From: Enoplolaimus lenunculus | Taxonomy: Eukaryota; Nematoda; Enoplea; Enoplida; Thoracostomopsidae | Length of the DNA: 64,000 nt | NCBI GenBank assembly: GCA_030248215.1 | Contig: JASANG010000809.1 | Span: 62,001-126,000 of the forward strand | Direction of reading: 5' to 3' | Shown here: positions 44,899-57,035 of the stretch, piece after piece | Numbering within the stretch: the stretch's first letter is position 1 | Layout of the letters: every line of letters begins with the position of its first letter | Program-made: the position numbers and the translations under genes | Notes under the pieces: generated by a model | The model's input: the letters and a program-made list of their open reading frames with translations, nothing else | What the model was told of the DNA's origin: nothing | Database searches by the model: none

Positions 44899-47800
44899 AT
44901 TGTGCGCTGCAGACTCGCAACCAAGTACTGTTAGTAGAGAAGGCAAGATCATTTTTACAGATGATCGGATAACAGAACTATTTCGAAGCTGTAGCAGACA
45001 TTCTGGGTTAGGGGGCGGCCACGAATAGGTCAGTAGATGTTGCGGCACGCCCAGAGCGGCGCAGTCAGGATGGGATATGTGAACGTTTTTTGCGACCGAA
45101 TGGAGCGAACAACAAAATGTTTTTCACGATTATGATCCAGTACGTTATACACACAAAAGTGCCCTTTGTATTGCGTCCAGAAACTTCTTGAAGCGGTATA
45201 TTAGGATTCCCTTTCCACATCCTGGCAATTGATACAAAAGCTAATAACAGCCCTTTTAGTTGTAACCAGGGCCGAATCAGCAACCCCAATATCCCTTTTA
45301 AACAAAAAGTGTGAAAAATATTTAATCATCGCAAGGGCTTCCAACCCGGAGTTTGGGGGCCACCTCAACCAGCTGTGGCACTGGTTGTAACATATCAACA
45401 CTTACCCGCATAGATTTTGTTCCAGCTTATTAGGGCTTTCTGAGACTGGTTCGAACTTATCAGGTCGTTCTGAGACTGTATGTAGATTATCATGTTTAAA
45501 GTGTAAAAAATATTAGCGGGTGCATGATTTTCTGAAAATTCTATACTTTTACAGGGCCAATAGGTAAACAAAAGGTGCCGGCAAAATTGTTTTAAAAAAG
45601 CGTCAATTCCCCAAAACTGTCCTGGCTATGGAGGGCGCGGTTCAGCTCTTAATAAGAATTCATTTCACAATTTTAGCAAATTTATATAAACAATGTTTAG
45701 AAGAACACGCCATCGTGTCTAAAGTCAGTTATCAGTTTTCTGAATATACTTAATGCAACACAGAGGTCACAAGCGAGTACACGGCTTGTGGGACGCAATT
45801 TCGCTCGGTAGCACAAATATAGCAATCTATTCAACCTACTCGGTTCGGTTGCGTTTTGTTTGAGCTCTTTCTGCGTATTTCTGTCGATTTAATTAATTAT
45901 CAAATATTGTCGGTCAGGGTTTAAAATATTAATTTTGATAGACCACAAAATTAAAATACCTAGTGATTGATAAATTATTTATTCAAAGATTTGATTCTGT
46001 TGGTCATGTGAGGATGCAAGTATGGCGAATCTTCATGAATTACTGTACAGTTTCGTTGTTCGGATTTCTGGGTCCGGCGAATAAGGCTATGAGCGGTTCA
46101 GTGGATATCACGGATGCGACATCGCGTTCCAAATCCATGGATAGTAAAACAAATAATATTATCTCAAATTGTCTTAGTGTTGTTTTATAGAATGCAAAAT
46201 TTTATGATCAGTTGTTTTTTTAAATTTAATTTCAAACAATTTTAGTTGCGCTTGTCTATGCTTTTTAAATAACTTTGCAAACATTCGTTGATTTTAAATC
46301 ATTGCATGGTTTGTTAACCGCTCAATGTTCACGTCTGCCCTCTGTATTTTTCAACCAAACATCCATTGATTGCCTGCGATCACTACTGTGCCATCAACAT
46401 TCTTCTTATACCTCGGCTGGTAGTGGTGTAGCAAGCAATTGTGGTTTGACGGAGGCCGGCATCAAAACAAATGATTAAAATTTTACTATTCAATAAAGAA
46501 TTAGCAAACTGTCAACAATTGGTTCAACAAATCGGTGTGTTTGCTTGACGCCATTAAATACAAATTTTAAGATGGACGAACGCTCAATGACCCCCTCCCG
46601 TCGCTTGGTCCTTAGCAGTCGTGTATTTTTTTTCTTAAGCAACCCATTAAGAATTTCAACCACACAATGACAGCCCGGCTTTGAGTTTAGTATGTGGTTT
46701 TAGTACTTTATGCCAATATATATGTAAAGCAGACTCGTAAGAGAGTGCCTATGGTATATATATAAGGTACCATTTTGTATCGAACAAAAACCCTAAGCTT
46801 AATATAGTCTTAGCTTTGGTGGTGGTAGGGTTTAAAGACCTTTGGCCGGGGTTTTAAAGAAACGAAACGTTTTTGTTCGGGGCGCCCTGCTTATATGAGA
46901 ACTGCTTGTGTGTGTGTGCTTTTGATGTTGTGATTGGTGTACCCACTTGCGCATGACTGAAGGAACAATGTCATGATTGCTTTGTTGTGTTGGCGTTGTG
47001 TGGAGCCAAACGACTTGTGGTTCATTGTAGCGGGTACAAACGTGAAACTGCCGCGCTTTTTTGTAATTTCTATACGTTTTTCTTCTGATCGCCTGAAATA
47101 ACCTTGTATTGAGTGTTATTAAAGCTGGCACATAAACAGGGGGAGGATTCAGGAGGGTTCATTGGGTGCACAGTATCCCCCCTTTCGCAGTAAACGAAAG
47201 ATTCTCAAATATAAATTCAAAAAATGCTTCGAGTTGGACAAACATCAGTCGAGTGTGTGCGTCAAAGTATCGCTTTGCTTTCGCAGGTCCGACCTGTGCC
47301 CGCGAGCCGAATACTTCTGCCAGTACCCATGGTACGAGGGGAGGGGGTTTGGTTTTGAACAGAGGCAGACGGCGTGGAAAGCATAAAGACCGACGATATT
47401 AAAGAATTTAAAGCCAACTAAACTACATAATAGAGTTCCGTTTGGTCTTAGGGGTTTTACAAATGACCGTCTTTGTAGTTTTGTTGCCGTTTGATGGTAA
47501 AATACTGTACCCACGACATTTAGACCCCGTAACGAGTTGAAAGTGAAAATTTATAAAAATATTAGCAGCGTCGTTTAAATGACACGACATAAAAGCAGAG
47601 GCATACTGAAATGAAGCCACCGCAGCCAATCGGAATAGGTACGTGCATCATAATTTTTCATTAGACAAAAATTACGTCTGGTTTCTTGTTCGCTTCGATC
47701 GCGATGTTTTCACTGATCAATTCTTGAAAATTTTGCTTACGACGCTGTTCAAGTAGACATCAACGTCAAATTCTGTCAACCGGACCAGCTCAAAACTAAA

Positions 47801-49485
47801 GATAGTAATTTAAAATTGTGTAAAGCGTCACAATTACGTAAGCGCTAGAACAGGTTCTGTGCTTCTTTGACCAATATTTCTGAATATTTAAGAAATAAAT
47901 GTGTTGAATTCAAGACATTATGTGTGAAGTCTGTATCAAGACATATATAATTGTCATAAATTTCAGGCAATGTTTCTTGAATACAAGACAATTTATTTCG
48001 CGTGCAAGGGAGCGTGACCAACCTCATAAATTCCACCAAACAATTGAAATGCGTAATGCTATAAAGGATTCTAGGTTTACTTTTAGTCTGAAACCTAATC
48101 ACCGACCTGGCAGGATCCACCCACCAATCAAAGTTTCTCGGTACGTCGCTGTATGGAAGTTGACATTTGGGTAAAAAAGGTGGTATCCTTTTGACCTGTT
48201 TCTTGTTCCATACGAAAAGGCGTCCCCACGGGAGTATTGGTGGGCCGAGCGCACGAGCAACATATTTATCGTTAATCGGAAACTAATTTTCACACTTCAA
48301 ACTAAACGCCCACTAAAGCTTTAATACTTGCGCACTCACTGCAAACATTACCGCTAACATTGGCTCGTCATACATTGACAGCAACCTCGCACAAGATTTT
48401 ACTTGTACATAAAGTCAAACCCGGCAAAACAATAGGCCTGTAGCCAGCACACTTTGCCAGGAGCGGCTAAAATTTTTAGGGGGCATACAATCATTTTAAA
48501 TGAGTTACAACTGAAGTTGACAGTTTAATTGATCGGGAACAATATTTTCTTGGTGCGTTGAATCCTCGTGGCCCCCTTTGGCTACTGCACCGCCAAAACA
48601 AGCCCATTTTTTTGTTAGATGCATTGATTTTCTACCCCAGCCAGGGTAAACATTAGGTCAAAAATAGACACAACGGAGACTTCAAGTCTAAATATACTCG
48701 ACTGCAAACGTGATAATTTTCATATGTTTGTAGTCTCGACGCACCAGACCATTTTTCCAACAGTTCCATGAGTTTTATTTGGTTGAGCTCTCTTCCGACG
48801 AAGGAACATGCAGAAGTTAATATATTTAGTGTAAGAGTTGATAACATCTGTCTATGATAAATACGGTTCATTTCACGTTTAGCGCTATCTAGCAGAACTA
48901 AGCATGTATCGTATGCGTTTGAGGTCAACCTTTCTACTTTGAAAGATTTTCAGTATTTAAAGTTTACTAGTCAAATTGTGTATTTAAATATTTAAAAAGA
49001 ATGAAAGTCATGGACGGTATTTAAACACAACCCGCCTCCAAGGGGTTTATCAGGCCCCAACCAGGAATTGGTATTAGAGTCGGGCTGAGAAATTTGTAGA
49101 TGGGGCGCGAAAATTTTTCCTAACATCGAATTCATTTAATGCTACCGTTTTTGGCAGGGGGCCGAAGACAGCCGCAAAACGGGTAGGACGATGCCCCGTT
49201 TGCCTTCTGCGTTGTCGCTGGCCTTGGGTTAAATCACCAGTCTTAGCAGATCTCACCGTTATTTTTCGATTTAATTCAAATTGACATTACACTACATTAG
49301 ACAGTTTTTCTTTCGAATGAAAATTAGACAATGCATGCTTATATTTGGAAATTAAGCTACAAGCGAAAAATTTGTTGCATACTAGAACACTTTTCGTTAA
49401 AGATGACTAAATATATAGCTGCAGACTACTTAGATTAAGCAATCTGCAAGCTTTCTGTCTAATGAACATACCAAATTGCTGGATG
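44899..49485. other. Intergenic or intronic DNA, no confident gene
   Basis: A plus-strand frame at 46050-46145 (FGFLGPANKAMSGSVDITDA onward) and a frame ending 46478 followed by AATAAA at 46492 could be exons, without recognisable product. The minus-strand 99-codon frame at 46832-47131 and the frames at 47162-47402 are equally unassigned. A GTAGCCAGC repeat remnant lies near 48442. Confidence 0.3.
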
Positions 49486-49655
49486 CAATGGCGGATCCAT
49501 GGGGGGCACCCCGGCCTTGGCCCCCCAACAGCAACTCGACATAGATTATATAACAATTTTGTGACAATAGTTCGTGGTTTGTGTATGGGTCAAAAGTAAC
49601 TTTATTACCTGTGAAATTTTGCCCCCCCCATTTTGAGATCCTGGATCCGCCACTG
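49486..49655. mobile_element. 170-bp hAT-type MITE with perfect 8-bp target duplication
   Basis: Left end CAATGGCGGATCC, right end (inverted) CAGTGGCGGATCC, flanked by identical GCTGGATG octamers at 49478-49485 and 49656-49663. CARTGGCGGATCC ends are common on invertebrate hAT-like MITEs. The interior has opposed GGGGGG and CCCCCC tracts and no coding sequence. Confidence 0.9.
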
Positions 49656-50997
49656 GCTGGATGCAACCGGAATTGAGAAATTACGGAGCGGCAGCTGACC
49701 CGGAGGTCTACATACTTATCCAGTGCCGTAGGAGGAGGTGAGGCCAAATTAGCTAATTAAAATGATGTTTGATTTACAAATTTTCGTAAATATATGTAAG
49801 ATATTGTTAAATCTTTCGGTTTTACACGAAGCTTGCATTTACAATGCCACTCATACCATACACATGTGGCGGTCATAATTGAGCTAAATATTGCTCGTTG
49901 CGGTTTAGAATTGTCATTTTCATTTGAAACCAGTCGGCTTTGTCAATTGGGTGCACTATTTATATGGCTAGTAATAGAAACCCGTTTATCGTTTGTAGTG
50001 TAGGCAAATTGTGTAAACAATTCCTTTGGTATTTCTAGTTTTATTGCTAATACTTAATAGTTTATGGCGGCAATCAAGATTGACTTGAACTGCATCGAAT
50101 GTTCCACAATACAACTAGGACGACCGTGCATTTGTAGCGTACTCGTTTAACTATTATTATGAAAAGCCCGCTGACAGAGGTTCTTGCCTTACAATTCGTA
50201 TTCAACTGTGTCAAGTGTGCCCACTGTTTTAGTTAACCATCGTTAATTATTAGCCAATTTTATGTTAAATTCTAATATTTTAGTCGTGTTTACACAGCGG
50301 AAACTAGGTTTCAAACAGTTCGCTACGTCGTTGAATATTAACATTTTTGTACAATTAGCGTATATGCATCCGAAACTACGGGAGATGCCATTGTTCAGTT
50401 TATCAATTTTGTGCTTTTGTTTTTGTCAACCATGTGTATGTATGCACTGGTGGATTTAATAGGGCATTCGAAGACTAAGCTTCCCCACAGGAATCTCAAA
50501 ACCGAACTTTAGTATTATGATGTAGTGCCAAAATTGCGTTTGCGATTTCGCTCGCTTTGCTTGCATAGCTTTTTTTCGTTTATTGTGTATCGCGAGGTAT
50601 ACCGCAACACTCATGCAAAAATTGCAGCTGGCATTTTTAAAATATTTAAATCCGAAGCACTGCTTGAAACTATAACATCTTGCAATAGGCAAAAAAAACT
50701 CATGAGCTAAGCGAGCCAGAAGCCAGACGTAATTTAAGTCTTTATTTTGCTTATTGCTAAAATTTGGAAAACGGTTTGACTTAGATACTACGAATGCAGT
50801 TTTTCTATATTAAAATCGCAATTAGTAATTGCATCAAGAGCCATTATGCTAATTAAACTAAGCGTTAGTAATGACTGCTAACAGAATCTAGGTAATTGAG
50901 GCTATAAAATAATTTTCTTAAATTTACAGGGTTCCGCAGCACATGGATCTTAAAGCTATTCTATACGTTAGCGATTTGGGCCAATGTACGGAACAGA
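49656..50997. other. Intergenic or intronic, no feature recognised
   Basis: No repeat match to the other families in the window. Frames at 50262-50459 and 50456-50710 are AT-rich and show no family. Confidence 0.3.
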
Positions 50998-51150
50998 GTC
51001 GTAACAGTAGTATAAGCCTATTTCTAAGCCTAACCGTAAGAATAAAAATGAGTTTAAACCTAAGTTTAAGCATAAAGCAAAAAAATATTCTAAAACTTAA
51101 CCTTACTCTATTAAAGTCCCGCCTAAAAACGTTTCGCCCCTGACCTTTCA
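50998..51150 (+). repeat. TTAGGC-core element, copy g
   Basis: GTCGTAACAGTAGTATAAGC, loose CCTAAG units, AAAAAATATTCTAAAACTTA, ACTCTATTAAAGTCCCGCC and CGCCCCTGACCTTT. The final ATGGGCC is lost or changed. Confidence 0.7.
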
Positions 51151-51609
51151 GAAGTGCCGCCGTTTGTATCATGTGTTTATTACGCGATATATTGACGCGT
51201 TGTTTTGAATATAACAGATGTTATGAGCTTTTTTTGAGTGAATTTGCGTGACTCGTTCTGCGTTATGTGCCAGTTCGTAGAACTTAGAACTGTTTTATTT
51301 GTGTACCAAGTGTTCCATATAAAAATCGTGTGCACTACTATTTCTCATCAACTTTCATGGCGTTACAGTATAACGACGGAAGCTTGTGTGGTCCATAAAG
51401 GCTTTACGCATTGATAGCTGGTCCTGCAACAATGCTTTAAACTGTCGGCGATGTTTGCAGCCGAGCGAACAGAAGGCGGACGATAGCTCAACCTTTCTAG
51501 AAAACCTTTGGCAACACCACAATATCATTTTAGTCCAGCATGTAAGTCGGTTGAAATCAACGTATGCCAATTCTAACGTTGTCCATCTTCCAAGCATGGG
51601 CAAATATAA

Positions 51610-51858
51610 AGAACAGGGGCGGAACAGTATTATAAGCATTTTCCTAAGCCTAAGCCTAACCTTAGCCCAAACCTAAGCGTAAGGATGAGCATATTCCTAA
51701 GCCTACGCCTAAGCCTAAACCTAAGCGTAAGGATGAGTATATTCCTAAGCCTAAGCCTAAGCCTAAGCGTAAGCCAAGCAAAAAATTAGTCAAAAGTTTA
51801 AGCTTACTCTATTCTAGTCCCACAAAAACAATCTCCGCCCCTGATCTTTACATGGGCC
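51610..51858 (+). repeat. TTAGGC-core element, copy h (longest array)
   Basis: The best-preserved array: blocks of CCTAAGCCTAAGCCTAAGC with GTAAGGATGAG spacers (51645-51775), then AAAAAATTAGTCAAAAGTTT, ACTCTATTCTAGTCCCAC and CTGATCTTTACATGGGCC. The repeated ATGAGTATATTCCTAAGCC blocks show that the array grows by higher-order duplication. Confidence 0.82.
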
Positions 51859-52737
51859 CAAGCATGTAGAGCCCGGTTGCTGGTCTGTCTGTGTGTATGC
51901 AATATCAAATCGCAATTTCTCTGTCGTTTCACACGGGCTCTCAGTAACATGGGTTACTAAGCAAAAATAAGGAACCACGTTTGAGAAAAATCAGGCTGCT
52001 GGCTGTAACTTTGCTTTACGCTTGCAAAAACGACACGAAAACTGCTTAAAAGTGTCAAGTGTTTATTTAAAGAAAATATTTAACACAGTAACTCACAAGT
52101 GTGTGAGAAAACAGTAAACCCGGGCGGGGGTGGTAGAAATTTGTTTCTGGGTAGAACGTTCCGCAGCTTAGTGCTACAGTAGTGTGGATGCATGGTGACA
52201 GTGGTGCCGCGTTTTATTTTGCGGTTGATATATTTTGTATTCGAGTCAAAATATAGAAAATAAATTTTATACGGCAAGGTTCCTATCTTACAAATTGCTA
52301 AAATTGTATTTGGCTTCTCACTCGATTGGCTAAAAAAACTTTCTTCCACCAGTAAATGTTCCGTCCGCACGCTACGTAGCCCCTCCTTCATTTTTCAATC
52401 AGCTGCTTTACCCCTGATGGTTAAGACAACAGGTGTTGCTCGACAAAGAACGATGTTGAGCAGACTCGGAAACCGTAAACAAACAGAATATTATTTAATT
52501 GAACAGTTAATTTTTTTATAGTTTACGTTTTATTTTGTTTTAAATCTATCGTCTCTATTTTGTCGTCATTTAAATTTGGTCGAATTTTTTAAATTTTTTA
52601 AATGTTGAAATACAAATTTTCTACCGGAGTCGGGATTGACTGGTGATTGGAAGAAATGAAACTTGTGGTATGTTTTTTATTTATTAATCTTAGAGCTTTT
52701 TTGTAAGCGAACCTGTATCTCACTGTGATCCGTAAAG
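51859..52737. other. Intergenic or intronic, no feature recognised
   Basis: A minus-strand 103-codon frame (52080-52391) lacks any family resemblance. The rest is AT-rich without matches. Confidence 0.3.
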
Positions 52738-53162
52738 CCCTATTCGCACTTGCAAATTTTGGCAAAAACTTGCAAAACTTGCAAAAACTTTTTGCATTTT
52801 TTACAGCGAGAACTCGCAGCTGCAACTTGCACGAAATACTTGTAGCTGCAAGTATTTGCAAGGAAATATCACTTTCATTCTGAATCTTGACAATTAATTT
52901 ATATGAATAATTTGCAGACGACTCATAGCGGTACACTTTCTACTTGGTGGTCAAAGGTGTAAAACTAGTCCCGTTATCAGCGCCGTAGAGTGCGAAATTT
53001 CAAAGAAGTTTTACATTTGAATTAATTCAAGCTTCTTGAAAGAATTCAAAAAGTTTGAATTAATTCAAGACGAGTACAACAACACAGTTTTCGATGGACC
53101 ATTCAAAATGCTGGCGCAAAAATTTCGAGAGACTTGCAACTGCGTTCGCACGTGTGAACTAT
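52738..53162 (+). mobile_element. GCAAGT-rich inverted repeat element, copy 2
   Basis: Left CCCTATTCGCACTTGCAA and right (inverted) ATAGTTCACACGTGCGAAC are loosely matched ends. The core AAATACTTGTAGCTGCAAGT plus ATTT (52834-52857) is the palindrome of the copy at 9.8-10.0 kb with one change. A GAATTAATTC-rich inverted repeat (53020-53070) lies inside. Confidence 0.55.
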
Positions 53163-54496
53163 ATTCAATGCAATGAATTCCAGTTAGGCCACTTTTCAGT
53201 TGGCCCTGATTTTAGCTGTTCCAGTAATGAATTTCTTTTGTGCAGGTAACCATGTTGAAAATCCAACCAAAGAAAATTTTTCTATGTGAATGACGTTTTT
53301 CTTTGTGTGGGAGCTTCGTGAAAGAAATTGGCATTATAACGCTTATGCATTCGTTTCCGAGGCCTTCCTCACGAGGTCATCCGCCTAGTGAATCCGAGAA
53401 CCCCAGAAGTTTCCATAGAGCTTCCATCAAACCCCATAATATTCAAAGTGATAACAACAGAGTTCGTCCAGGCTCTGGTCTCGATATGATATGATATATG
53501 TCGTATTTTTACATAAAATCCCTCTCTGCACTTTTGAAACATCAAAATTTAAAAATATTTTCAAAAATTGAAACGCAAAACGATTGCAAAAAATACAACT
53601 GCAATCGTTGCATCACTCGCTATACTATTGCATTCGTTACAATTGGTATAGCGGAAAAACTATTAAAGCAGTGTAGAACTTTTCGAGTACTTGAACATCT
53701 TAAATTCTAAAAAATGTCGAAAAATATTTACTGAACTCAAAAATAGTTGTCTTTTATGAGTTGTGGTTGTTAGCGTTTTTTTGCCCTGCAAGTCAAAATT
53801 TTATACATTCCTTGCCGTTGTATTGCTTCCGTTTGAACAATGCCCGAGTGTAGCGCAGCAGCCAGCAATACAGAGTTCAGTTGTACTAACGTTAATGTAA
53901 CCAGGACAACACCGCAACTTGAACGAGCACGACAGTATTGGCGGATCGCAATTGCTGAATGCACTAAAGGACCACAGGTATGGTTCTCACATTCGAGACC
54001 AGGGTCAGTGCTTGCTGATATCAAAAAGAGTTCGGATAATTAAATGAATCGTCTTATGATCGTGATACGGGCCCGTAGCCAGGAGGGGTTTAGCCTACCT
54101 GGAAAAAATTTTGGTCCCCTCTAGAAAAAGTTGTAATAAACTTCGTTTTACAAAATTAATAGCATCAATCCTCAAGGGAGGAGGCAAGAATTGATTTCAG
54201 GAGAGTACAGTCTCAGGAAAACGTAAATTTGTTATTGTCAACTGTTGACTTAACTGGTTATTCTAACCCTTGTAAAAGAAATATTTTCCTTGTCTTTCCC
54301 GAAATTTTCGGCGGGGATGTATTTTTTCTATTTTCCTTCTTGCATACGCCCCTACTAATGTATGATATCCTTAGAAAGTTTTGATGTTCTTCTGTTTAGT
54401 TTGTAACGGTAAAAATACACCTTAACGTAAATAATCTATGTTTTTTAACATTTCATTCGAATTATAGCTCTGATTTCGACAATTAACGTTTCTTGC
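53163..54496. other. Intergenic or intronic; one doubtful exon; GTAGCCAGG remnant
   Basis: A frame ending 53977 at a CAGGTATGG donor (VTRTTPQLERARQYWRIAIA onward, phase 0) could be an exon but has no recognisable domain. CCCGTAGCCAGGAGGGG at about 54071 is a member of the GTAGCCAGG repeats. Confidence 0.3.
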
Positions 54497-54770
54497 TTAA
54501 CCCCTTCTCACATTGAGTTGCCTATAGGCAACTCTTAGCGCAGTGTATATACGGTAAATAATATATATCGCACCGTGTTTAACAATTGCAACACGTACAC
54601 ATAGTACTAAATCACCACAAGACGTGAGAGCCCCCTCGGGCTCGAGCGTCAAGCTCCTATAGCTGAGTGGTGATGGTATACGCCCCCCACTCCAGTCACT
54701 GGAGTTCGAATCATAGCATAAAAGTAGGTCTCAGGGAAAACAGAAAATATTCATGTGAGAAAGGGTTAAA
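54497..54770 (+). mobile_element. TTAA-flanked MITE with tRNA-like core, copy 3
   Basis: 274 bp with TTAA at 54497-54500 and 54767-54770. A box TAGCTGAGTGG at 54660-54670, B box GTTCGAATC at 54704-54712. It differs from copy 1 at only a few positions per hundred, which points to recent activity of this family. Confidence 0.87.
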
Positions 54771-56689
54771 CTTAATCTTACAAAGTCAAGGTTTATTTAG
54801 AAGCCATTTCCGATTTTTTGCTTGTGTTAATTTTTTCGGAGTTTATTTTCGCTGATTTGCTCGAACAAAAAGTTGCGATATACTCGCCGCACGGTGCCGC
54901 GTGCAAAAAAATATTTTTTAGAATCTTGCGGTACCATGCGACGCCGGCATTGCTAATTTATAGCGTAACACTATTAAGCAGTATCTCTAGCAGGTGCAAA
55001 TATACATAAATTAATTTACCTTTAGGGTAACGTAAATGCTGTTATATACTAAGATAGCTTACGGCTGGTTAAGAATCAAATTTGTCAGAATTTGTACATT
55101 TATAGGATAAGGTGTCGAAAGAAATCGCTTAAATTCCATATGGCTAATAATTACCAATTAAATTGTCAACTGTGCGTAACACTTATTGGTCGTTAGTATA
55201 AGCTCTGAACCAAGCGACCTGTATACGAAGCCGATCTAAAATGGCGTATAATATCGGGATAAATTGAGCTGTGGCTCCGTAGCTAACCCAATTTGTAAAA
55301 GAGTGCCTCAAAAAAAAATCGTGGTGCACATTTTTGTAGAATTCCAAATAGCATATTTTAACGGGTCTAAAATTTTATTGAGAGCGCGATCATTATTGCA
55401 CAAAACTTCAGCCGCTTGCAGTTTAGTTGCGTGAAAGTACGTCTTTTGTGCAAATCGGGAAAGACACCCGCATGCAGCAGCGTAATATAACCAGCAGTGT
55501 ATTAATGTGATAAACGAATTAGGGGATGCACAAGACGTGGTCATTCACTGGATGAAAATGCTACGGTCTAAGCTATTTCGGTTTATTTTTCAATTTTACA
55601 CTCCAACTACATGACTGTTCTGTTGTGATAGACTGGGAAATGCTTATTTGTTTGCAAGCAGACAATTTACTTACCGTATAGAAACAGTATGCGGCTTCCT
55701 AAGCCTAAACCTTTACCTAAGCCAAAAATTGCGGGTGAAGTATACAAGCCTAATTTTTAATATGGCAGGTTTATAAAACGAAAATATGTTTTGGAATAGA
55801 AAATGTTTTACACTTACTCCGCATCTTATTTAATACTTTTTTCAATGGATCACACATACACACCCTTCCTAAACCAAATATTCTTTTTCGGCCCCTTGGA
55901 TATAGACTGGCGTTTTTGACGCTGGTTGGGAAATGGTCAAAATTTTGTAAAATTTTTGTAACTGTGCACTACAACGCACCGGTACTATAACTATTTTGAG
56001 ATCTAACTTCGGTAAACAATTATTATTTATTATGCTTATAACGGACTCGTAATCCGTGCGTCGAGGTTTTAAGTCTCATCGCATTTGTGACAAAATTTTT
56101 TGCGAAACGTTCTATATATATCGTACTGTTTAACTTAGATTTATATTCGGGCTACGCGTATGCTGTGAACCAACCGTTATTGTTAGAAATTAGCGGGTTA
56201 TTATGTAAATTTCATTAAACACTTTGAGACTAAGAGCATTTTATATGAAATTTTCGAACTAATTATAGAGTTGTTATTTAAGCTGAACCGCTTTATAAAC
56301 TTCCTATATACGCTTTCTTTAAATAATTGCTTATTTACTTATGTTATGGATCAGTTAATAATCGTGCATTATAATTTTATCTTCTTCTATCTTGTTTTAC
56401 AAAGAAGGCAAGCACGGGGAAAATGGGGTCATTTACCCAGCGAACCCTTGTGGATCCGTACAAAGGAGGTGTGATTTTTCAGTTCTATAATAAATGTTCT
56501 TGGAGCTTCCTGGTATTTTACTTACACTGCGGTTTGTTTCGTTCATTGCTAGCACTTGAATTTTGAAACGCTTGTAGCATTTACTACCAGAGTGGATGGT
56601 ATGCCTTGTAACATTAAAATTATACTAAATAGTGCGCTGCGTATTTAAGTGCACTCCTAATCATTTCTATATACAACCTCATTTCCGTC
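54771..56689. other. Intergenic or intronic, no confident gene
   Basis: AT-rich. A short frame preceding a GAGGTGTGA donor at about 56470 could be an exon, but neither reading frame joins the next exon at 59450 with good support. A degenerate CCTAAG patch is at 55695-55725. Confidence 0.3.
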
Positions 56690-57035
56690 AACAAGTATAG
56701 GCGTAAGCCTATTCCTAAGGCTTACAGTTAAGCTCCGGTATGGTTTAGGCTTAGTTTCGGAAAAGACTTACCTAAACTTAAGCCTTTGACCGAACCTTTG
56801 TCTAAGCTTTTGTTTAAAGCCTAAACCTGCCTCTAAGCCTTATCCTTAAATATCGCAGTAATGTATAAGCACCTACGTATACAGGGAAATATATTGAGTA
56901 AAAAATTAGAAATTTTAATTACAGCCTAAGCATATTCCTAAGCCTAAGCCTAAGTCTATGTAAAAAATAGTCTAAACCTTAGGCTAACTCTATTGCAGTC
57001 CCACAGAAAAACGTTCTGCCCGTGACCTTTACGTG
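56690..57035 (+). repeat. TTAGGC-core element, copy i, with degenerate extension
   Basis: Degenerate CCTAAG and TTAGGC units of both orientations at 56700-56850, then ATTCCTAAGCCTAAGCCTAAG (56931 onward), AAAAAATAGTCTAAACCTTA, CTCTATTGCAGTCCCAC and CGTGACCTTTACGTG. Confidence 0.65.

Noticed and set aside
46832-47131. 99-codon minus-strand frame, basic and His/Thr-rich
   Set aside because: Composition is driven by CA-rich simple sequence (CACACACAC) and there is no recognisable domain or splice context.
51610-51858. A chromosome end or telomere fusion point
   Set aside because: The TTAGGC-like array lies inside a dispersed element with constant ends, found at several places, and the hexamers are degenerate.
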